Shown: piece by piece, positions 57,994 through 64,000 of the stretch | How the letters are laid out: the number at the start of each line of letters is the position of its first letter | How positions within the stretch are numbered: position 1 is the stretch's first letter | Assembly (NCBI GenBank): GCA_030015575.1 | Contig: JASDDO010000026.1 | Coordinates: 187,761,739 to 187,825,738 of the forward strand | Origin: Agapanthus africanus | Taxonomy: Eukaryota; Streptophyta; Magnoliopsida; Asparagales; Amaryllidaceae | Direction of reading: 5' to 3' | Length of the DNA: 64,000 bases | Made by a program: the position numbers and the translations under genes | Notes under the pieces: model-generated | Told to the model about the DNA's origin: nothing | The model's database searches: none | Seen by the model: only the letters and a program-made list of their open reading frames with translations

Positions 57994-58007
57994 TGCAAGT
58001 GGGAGAT
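57994..58007 (+). other. Element D polypurine tract
   Basis: GCAAGTGGGAGAT directly before the 3' LTR, identical to the tract of A and E. Confidence 0.82.
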
Positions 58008-60204
58008 TGTTAGTTATATATGTATGCCCTAGAGGCCATTACTGTACATACGATGTATATTGTAGTGGATTCCTGGACATATATAGGGAGTACTTTCTTG
58101 CTCGACATGATAGTATGCTATCTGGTTGCTCTTTATCTCAACATGTACACTTATTGTCTCTCTCTTACATGATGATAAAGCCCTTAGGATGAGTACTTGA
58201 CTACCAGGATTATGATGCAGATCATACTAGTGGGGCAGAGTTAGTCGGTAGGTACATCCTTCAAATGTTCCTAGTTGTGGGAGTATCGAGACGGGGCATC
58301 GATATTCCAGTGTAGACTAGCGTATACGCTTCTCGACCCATGTGAGGGGCGATGGATGATCCCATATCCATTGGTGTTTGACATCAGAGATGGTATACGG
58401 GTGCTCAGTGGAGACTGGGTATACTGGACGGACATGCCGAGAACTCCTAGATGGTATTATACCTATTGTCAGAAATTGCAGTTCTCTGGTGACACTAGTA
58501 TAGGTTAGTCTATCGACCCGAGATCGTCATAGAGCCTTGTATGATTCCCACTGTGCTTTGATTTCCACCTTACCATGTTCAATAGATCGTGCAAAACGGT
58601 GGTTTTTGGGTACAGTTCCAAGTCATATGGAGACAAAAAGTGATAGTAGGGGATTTCGTCTCTCCCGGTATTGGGGGTTGATGTTGCGCTATGCTTGATT
58701 GGCCATAACAGGAAATCTCTGGCCAGGGTTGCTAAGATCTACAGGTAAGTGTTATCATTATTTTCTTGATCCGTTATGGACCTTTCATTGACATGACTTA
58801 TCAGGCTACTGGGGTATGACGTTATACCACCCCAGGCTGTAATATGCGACATATCTGACGAAGAGACAGGACTATACGGCAGTGTTACTGATTGGATCCG
58901 CAGGAGTATGCGCATGATTGCTTGTTGATCTTTTGATCACTCAATACTCGAGTAGCCGTTACGTTTAGCAGACCGCTTGCGGCTTGTGGGTGTTTGATAT
59001 GATCATCACCTACTGCCGGCGTATTGACGAGTCTTTAGAGTCCTACACAGAGGTTTCCTGGTTCATGCGAAATGAAGTAGGAGCACATATGTGATATGTG
59101 CAGGACCGAGATTAATCAGCTATGTGATACCACATTCTATTCTCGCAATATGTGATATCGGTCGGTTATATGTGATATTGCCGAGTTATCGGATCATGTG
59201 TTGATTTGATAAGTTGTTACATTTGATATTAGCCGGTTGTATGTGATATAGCCGGATTATTAAATCAAGTGTTGATTTAATAATTTGATGTATAATTATA
59301 TATGTGATATATTAATTTACATTAGCTAATATTTGCTCACTTAAACATTTCTTTTTCTCACTTGTGTACACTTAGTATATATGTGATATATATTAACGTA
59401 CATTATTTTTGTGTCATGCTTGATGCCACATGCTACATGGGTGTATGAGACTCACACCATGCTTATGTTAATGTTAGGGTTTTTAATTATCCAAGTAATT
59501 CAAAATGGTTGGAAATTTTTCATGGCTAGAATCTTAGAGAAGCTTTTGCTAACCATTGACTTAATCCACTAACTTTGTTTTACTTGTAAATATTTATTAA
59601 CCTAACCATTATTGTTAGCCATGGTCTATTCTCTACATGAGTTAGTGTATGACACTAACTCACCCATGGTTGTTATTCTCACCTCATGAGTTTCATTTTC
59701 ATCTCCACTTCATCTTCTTCTTCCTCATGAGAAAAGCTTTCTAGGTTTTAAAAGGTGATGAAATATTGTGAGAAAAATTAATCTAAAGTGAGCCCAATTC
59801 CTACTTCATCATTTTCTACTATATTAGCCATTTAGTTTTGGGTGTTTGCTTCACTAATCTACCATTAGTGAAGAGGTAGCATGAGCTTGAGTCTCCTCGA
59901 CGTAGATCATCTTCGTCCTCGATTATTTCGAGCAAGCTTGTTCATTTCTTCATGTGAACCCTTACTAGAGTTCGGGTGTTCACTACTTGGAGCGAAGGGA
60001 CTACTACACCGAGCTTTAGAAGTGAAGGACCGGTCTACAAAGGTTGTATTCCTCATCCACTTAGATATAATGATGTTTGCATTCTTGGTTCGTATAATTC
60101 TTTTGTTAAGATTCTAGGGTTAGGTTTCTTTAGAACGATAAATTTTTTAAATTGGCATGGACGAAGCCTCCCGAAACCTTGCTGTCGTGCTAGGTAACCC
60201 TGCA
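58008..60204 (+). repeat. Element D 3' LTR (2,197 bp)
   Basis: TGTTAGTTATATATGTATGC to GTAACCCTGCA, followed by GTACC. It aligns with 33222-35411. Confidence 0.93.
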
Positions 60205-60209
60205 GTACC

Positions 60210-60258
60210 GTTGACGGTTTGTGGGTATGTGATATGATCACTGCCTACTGCTAGCTGT
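60210..60258 (+). repeat. Element C 3' LTR, second part (truncated)
   Basis: GTTGACGGTTTGTGGGTATG and TGATCACTGCCTACTG match the 5' LTR of C near 24907-24950. Similarity ends near 60258, so about 1.06 kb of the 3' LTR is missing. Confidence 0.8.
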
Positions 60259-60800
60259 TCTCTTCCGAGCATAGAGACGCGACCGCGTAGGTTCGTCTTG
60301 CCTGAATTTGGGGGAAGATGCTAATTGGTGCTATCTGTCCACCTCTCCGAAGATGCCAAGTTGATTTATGGCACCATGTATCAAAGGTTTAAACAGATGC
60401 GGCCGCTGTAGCAGACATCGTCAGATTTCCCCTCATTGAGGGGTTTTTGATTGTAGGGACGCTCGTCCCTGCAGGCGCATGCCCCTACAGTTAATTACGC
60501 TACAGCATCGCGGTAACCACTTTCTCTTTCTCTAGATGGTCACTTCGTGTCGTGTGTGTTTGTTTTGTTTTTGGTTGCCCGTGGATTGTATACGGAGACT
60601 AATTTATGTTGTCGCCCGTAGGGCGTGAATTAGTCCAAATCCGTATTTTCTTAGATTTAGGTTTGGGGTTGGGTTTAAGGATACGCTAGTCTCATTTGAG
60701 ACTAAGATCAACTTAAACACTTGTTAAGAATACGTTAGTCTAATTTTTAGACTAAGATCAACTTAACAGGATCATTTAGATCCAACAAGAGAGCATTTGG
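60259..60800. other. Unassigned non-coding sequence at the right border
   Basis: No open frame or similarity recognised. It holds a hairpin CCCCTC-ATT-GAGGGG followed by five Ts (60429-60448), and a 38-base segment 60452-60489 that begins TGTAGGGACG and ends GCCCCTACA, like two facing LTR-type ends. At 60680-60780, AGTCTC/GAGACT-type dyads precede two copies of AAGATCAACTTAA. Confidence 0.5.
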
Positions 60801-60826
60801 GCTCTATTATTTAGTTTAGGGACATT

Positions 60827-61012
60827 GCGGCCGATTAGTTTAGGGACATTACGGTCTAATGTTAGTTTAAGGACATTTCGGTCCATAGTTAGTTTAAGGA
60901 CATCTCGGTCCAAGGTTAAGGACATCATAGTCCATGGGTTAAAGGACCCCACAGTCCAAGGTTAAGGACATCATAGTCCATGGGTTTAAAGGGACCCCAC
61001 AGTCCGTGGAAT
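60827..61012 (+). repeat. Tandem array of GGAC-N6-GTCC dyads
   Basis: Eight diverged units of about 22-27 bases, each TTTAGGGACATTNCGGTCC-like. The last five or six have perfect GGAC/GTCC arms with six bases between (ATTTCG, ATCTCG, ATCATA, CCCACA, ATCATA, CCCACA); the last units alternate two forms. Confidence 0.8.
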
Positions 61013-61439
61013 GATTGGTTATCGGGACCCGTCACCTCTTTGAAGACGTTGAAGGATTACAGCGACAAATATCAGAGGAGTGAAGAGATGTACCCATGAA
61101 CCAAAGTGGGTTGGGAGATCTGTAGTCCAATTTGGGACTAAGATCAATTAATTAGATTATGAGCGCATGGGCTCAGTTGAATCTGAGTTGAGGACTTATG
61201 GTCAACTTGGGCTAAGTCCAATTAGGTTTAAAATGTTGGACCTTTGTCGGGACTGTTGAACACTTGACTGTGTTCAGCCCCCTGTTATTTAGCAATGCAA
61301 AACAGGGGTTTGGATTCTGACCATATTTTGTCTTGTATCGAGTGCTGAGCACTCATATGCCATATGAGATGACTAAATTTGGAAAATAAAAGTGTATTTG
61401 AGGCTCAGTTAAAAGGGGAGTCTTGACTCAGAAAGACAT

Positions 61440-63440
61440 AGCCAATTTGGGCTAAGAATGGTTTGAGAATAGTGTTACACACTAGCACATATTTAGCGGT
61501 CACGTGTTCCCACGTGATGAATTTAGAATAGTGTTAAACACTAGGGACAGAACACTCAAAATAGTATTAAACACTGAAAAGATGAAGCGCTCACGTGAGG
61601 ACACGTGAGGCGCCCTAGGATTGGACTAAGCTTCCTTTATTTTATTCTCAGAATATTCAAATAAGTGTTAAACACTTAGCTTTCAGGCCATCATGTGTGA
61701 GCACGTGAGGCATCTGAAGATGGGGCCAGACATCCCTTATTTTGTTCTCAGAATATTCAAATAAGTGTTAAACACTTTTGGACTTCGGGCCATCACGTGT
61801 TGGCGCGTGATGGGTATCCATGTATTAATTATTAAAGTGTTTATTAAGGGTCACGTGGGGTCACGTGAGGGCGCCCAAAATTGATTCTGCCTTTGGATGT
61901 ATTCTCTTTATTTTGAGGGTCACGTGGGAGCACGTGAGGCATTGCCTCCATGTTTTTCTTTCTTATTTTGAGGATCTGTTTTAGCGGTCACGTGGGGGCA
62001 CGTGACCTAGTCTTGTTCTTTCTTTTTTACTCATCGAAGAGAAGGGTCACGTGTTACCACGTGACCAAGTTCTTTACATGCATGGAAAGTTTCAAGTCTC
62101 TTGTTTTAAGAATTAAATTCTCCGTAGGGTTACACCCTAATTCTGTTTTAGAGGAATTAAATTCCTGTGTATTTGGAAGAATTAAATTCTTATATAGGGT
62201 TAAACCCTAGTTTCATTTGGAGGAATTGAATTCCTATGAATTTGGGAGAATTAAATTCTCATATAGGGTTAAACCCTAGTTTCATTTGGAGGAATTAAAT
62301 TCCTATGAATTTGAGGGAATTAAATTCCATGAACTCAAATTCTTCCTTATAAGGTTTGGATCTGCAAGGCAGAATCTCCCCGATGAGAATTAAATTCTCA
62401 ACTTGTGGGGAGATCTGCTTTTGCAGATCTTCAACCAGAGGAAGAATTAAGTTCTTTTGCAGAAGAGTTAAACTCTTAGATTGAGAATTAAATTCTCTTT
62501 TTGTTTTGTGGAGATTTGATCCCTTTCCTTTTTCTCACCTAGGATTTCTTTTCTTGAGAATTAAATTTTCCTTTCTTTTTTCTCTGCTATTTTTCTTCAG
62601 AAAATTCCAAGATCCAAAAATCCTTCTATCTTCTCTTCTTGGCTCCTATTTATAGGAGAAAGAAAGCAATCAATTTGTTTAGTAAATCTTTCATCGAAAG
62701 ATTTTGTTTGTTTTTATAACTAACATGATCTTTTAGATCACTCAGTGAATTTTATTGACTATTGGAATTTTAATTCAGAAGATATTCTGTTTATTATTCT
62801 TAGTGAATTTTAGGGAAATCATTCCTTGTATGAAGTCTTTCCATAAATTGGTCATTTTTAATCACCATTGGATTTTTAATCCAACGGTGCTCCGCTTTAC
62901 AGAGCATAATCCTTTTTTTTATTTGTTTGGAAAGATTTAAAGATATACTTTCCTAGTTAGGATCTTTGATTTCCCTCAATTAGAATTTAATTCTATTAAC
63001 TTATAAGGCTTTTAAAGCTCATCATGTGTTGGCACGTGATCCTAACATTTGACCATTGAAATAGAATTTAATTCTATCAATTAGAGAGCTGAGGGACCTG
63101 TCACGTGTTGGCACGTGACCTTCTTTTGTTCAGAATTTAATTCTGCCTTTTAGCAGAGCTAAAGGACCATCACGTGACCCTTGGTCACGCGTGGGCACGT
63201 GATCCTTGGTCACGTGTGAGCACGTGATCCCCCTTTGGCGTGTTTCTTTAGCTTTTTTGTTACATTTTTGTTTGATTTAGAATTTAATTCTATAAAGTGG
63301 AGATCATAGGAAACTATCACGTGTCAACACGTGACCCTTGGTCACGTGTGAGCACGTGGTATCTCATTGAGGTTTTTCCTGATTTTTATCAGGGAACAAA
63401 TGCCCCACAGCGTTGTTCTCACGTGTTTGCACGTGAGTGC
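61440..63440. repeat. Field of paired CACGTG dyads (15 pairs, fixed 4-bp spacing)
   Basis: Pairs of CACGTG (a few CATGTG, CACGCG or CGCGTG) start at 61501, 61592, 61692, 61794, 61852, 61921, 61989, 62048, 63023, 63102, 63186, 63211, 63318, 63343 and 63420. In every pair exactly four bases separate the hexamers, so most modules read TCACGTG-N4-CACGTGA and the hexamer centres are 10 bp apart. A lone CACGTG is at 63171. CACGTG is the plant G-box core for bZIP and bHLH factors. The four-base spacers vary. No gene overlaps it. Confidence 0.85.
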
Positions 63441-63970
63441 AACGCTGTCACCTTTGTGACCGTTGGATCTGTCTAGGGAGTAGGGGAGATGCAACGTTTC
63501 CCATCACATCCTATAAATGCCAGCGTTCCTTCAGAAGCGCCTCCACTTTGCTCATCTTCTTCCTTGCTTACTTTTTCCCTTTGAGAATTTAATTCTCTTT
63601 TCTCAGAGCTTAGTTCTCTGTTTCGAAAATTTCCAGAGTTTAACTCTGTTGAAAGATTCCCTTTTCTCAGGTAATGATCTTGAACGACTGAAGAACTTTT
63701 GCAGAAATCTTCGTTGGTTTTAAATCCATACCAAGGGTTTTTCCCTTTTACAAGAACCCATTTTTTCTTAAGTTCTTTAAAAAGAAAAACCATTCAATCT
63801 TTAAACAACAGACCTTGTTAGGGTTTCTCAGATCTTCAGGGATCAATGGCGATGCTTGTCTTTTCTGTGGAATTTAATTCCACCTCTAAGAGCTTTGGCT
63901 CTAAAAAAATTTCTGGGAATTTAATTCCCTTGTTCAAAAGGAATAAAATTCCTCTGAAGAACTTAGTTCT
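61465..63970. repeat. Field of TTAAA-centred dyads with changing complementary arms
   Basis: Many short dyads with centre TTAAA or its complement TTTAA and complementary arms: AGTGTTAAACACT (near 61530, 61645-61780), AGGGTTAAACCCT (62197-62210, 62264-62277), GAATTAAATTC (at least eight, 62109-62500), AGAGTTAAACTCT (near 62465). Orientation then flips: GAATTTAATTC near 62985, 63063, 63132, 63279, 63585, 63870 and 63915; AGAGTTTAACTCT near 63635; and an AAGAACTTAGTTCTT variant near 63960. Confidence 0.75.
63512..63518 (+). promoter_or_regulatory. TATA box of an unassigned promoter
   Basis: TATAAAT in the context CCTATAAATGCC, followed by a CT-rich stretch (CTCATCTTCTTCC) like a plant 5' leader, and preceded by the dyad field. 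It could be the U3/R boundary of an unrecognised LTR or the promoter of a gene to the right. No coding frame starts in the remaining 480 bases. Confidence 0.55.
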
Positions 63971-64000
63971 TCCCAGAGATCTTCTTGGGGTTTTCTTGCC

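Larger units (their letters stand above)
33222..60204 (+). mobile_element. Element D: gag-less Ty1/copia element, with F (and E) nested inside
   Basis: LTRs at 33222-35411 and 58008-60204, flanked by GTACC at 33217-33221 and 60205-60209. The internal region is leader (35412-37138 and 53660-54973), a degraded pol-like remnant without the Gag capsid region (54974-57990) and a polypurine tract. Element F splits the leader. Without nested DNA, D would be about 10.5 kb. It inserted into C's 3' LTR and cannot move by itself. Confidence 0.92.

Noticed and set aside
60429..60448. Rho-independent terminator (hairpin plus T-run)
   Set aside because: The window is eukaryotic; the hairpin is noted, but a bacterial terminator role is not meaningful.
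61501..63435. CRISPR-like array
   Set aside because: The repeated unit is an 18-bp dyad with a variable centre and irregular distances between units; there are no constant direct repeats with unique spacers, and the DNA is clearly plant.
63473..63793. 106-codon minus-strand frame at the right edge
   Set aside because: It is antisense to the TATA-box leader, lysine/glutamate-rich from repeated GAATTTAATTC dyads, and has no recognisable domain.

Overview
The window is nuclear DNA of a flowering plant. It is intergenic, repeat-rich sequence made almost entirely of nested LTR retrotransposons. Evidence: plant Ty1/copia gag-pol reading frames, Met-tRNA primer sites of the TGGTATCAGAGCC type, an Athila-type Ty3/gypsy element with an Asp-tRNA-like primer site, long TG...CA LTRs and 5-bp target duplications. 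I see no host protein gene, tRNA, rRNA or CRISPR. The species cannot be named from the sequence.

Layout, left to right. (A) 1-9166: minus-strand copia element with nearly identical LTRs (the left one runs off the window); its gag-pol frame is open except for one TAG. It sits in the RT of (G), a minus-strand Athila-like gypsy element, 9167-19490. G is also broken by two solo copia LTRs with perfect 5-bp duplications: 9367-11588 (AATTG) and 12520-14613 (CTAAC). 19491-19812 is a scrap of copia leader. (B) 19813-about 24394 is a copia LTR plus leader with no coding part. (C) 24467-33221 is a decayed plus-strand copia element whose 3' LTR is split by (D), 33222-60204 (GTACC duplication), a gag-less copia element. 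D's leader is split by (F), 37139-53654 (GTGGA duplication), which looks like one very long solo LTR of a chromovirus. F is split by (E), 38805-49379 (ATAGT duplication), a nearly intact minus-strand copia element, and by a gypsy solo LTR at about 50595-52177. The order of insertion is therefore C, then D, then F, then E; E's LTRs differ at roughly 25-30 sites by eye. 60259-64000 is unlike the rest: a non-coding field of short dyads ending in a TATA-box promoter.

The most interesting signals are non-coding. (1) All five copia leaders (A-E) carry three double-stem hairpins about 93 and 81-85 nt apart. Each has its own outer stem, a shared inner stem UUGRC/GUYAA and a tetraloop that differs between elements but mostly agrees among the copies within one element; paired bases covary. 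(2) A GC-rich nested palindrome, CCGCGG-N2-CCGCGG in inverted pairs, lies about 200 nt after the primer site in copia elements A, B, C and E (decayed in D), and also in Athila-type leader and U3 sequence. (3) In 61.5-63.45 kb, 15 pairs of CACGTG-type hexamers all have exactly 4 bp between partners, mixed with other dyads that share a TTAAA centre and have changing complementary arms.

Functionally the coding parts are retrotransposon Gag, protease, integrase, reverse transcriptase and RNase H. A and E may still supply proteins if their single stop codon is suppressed; B, C, D and G cannot encode a full set and would depend on others. All alignments and counts were made by eye.
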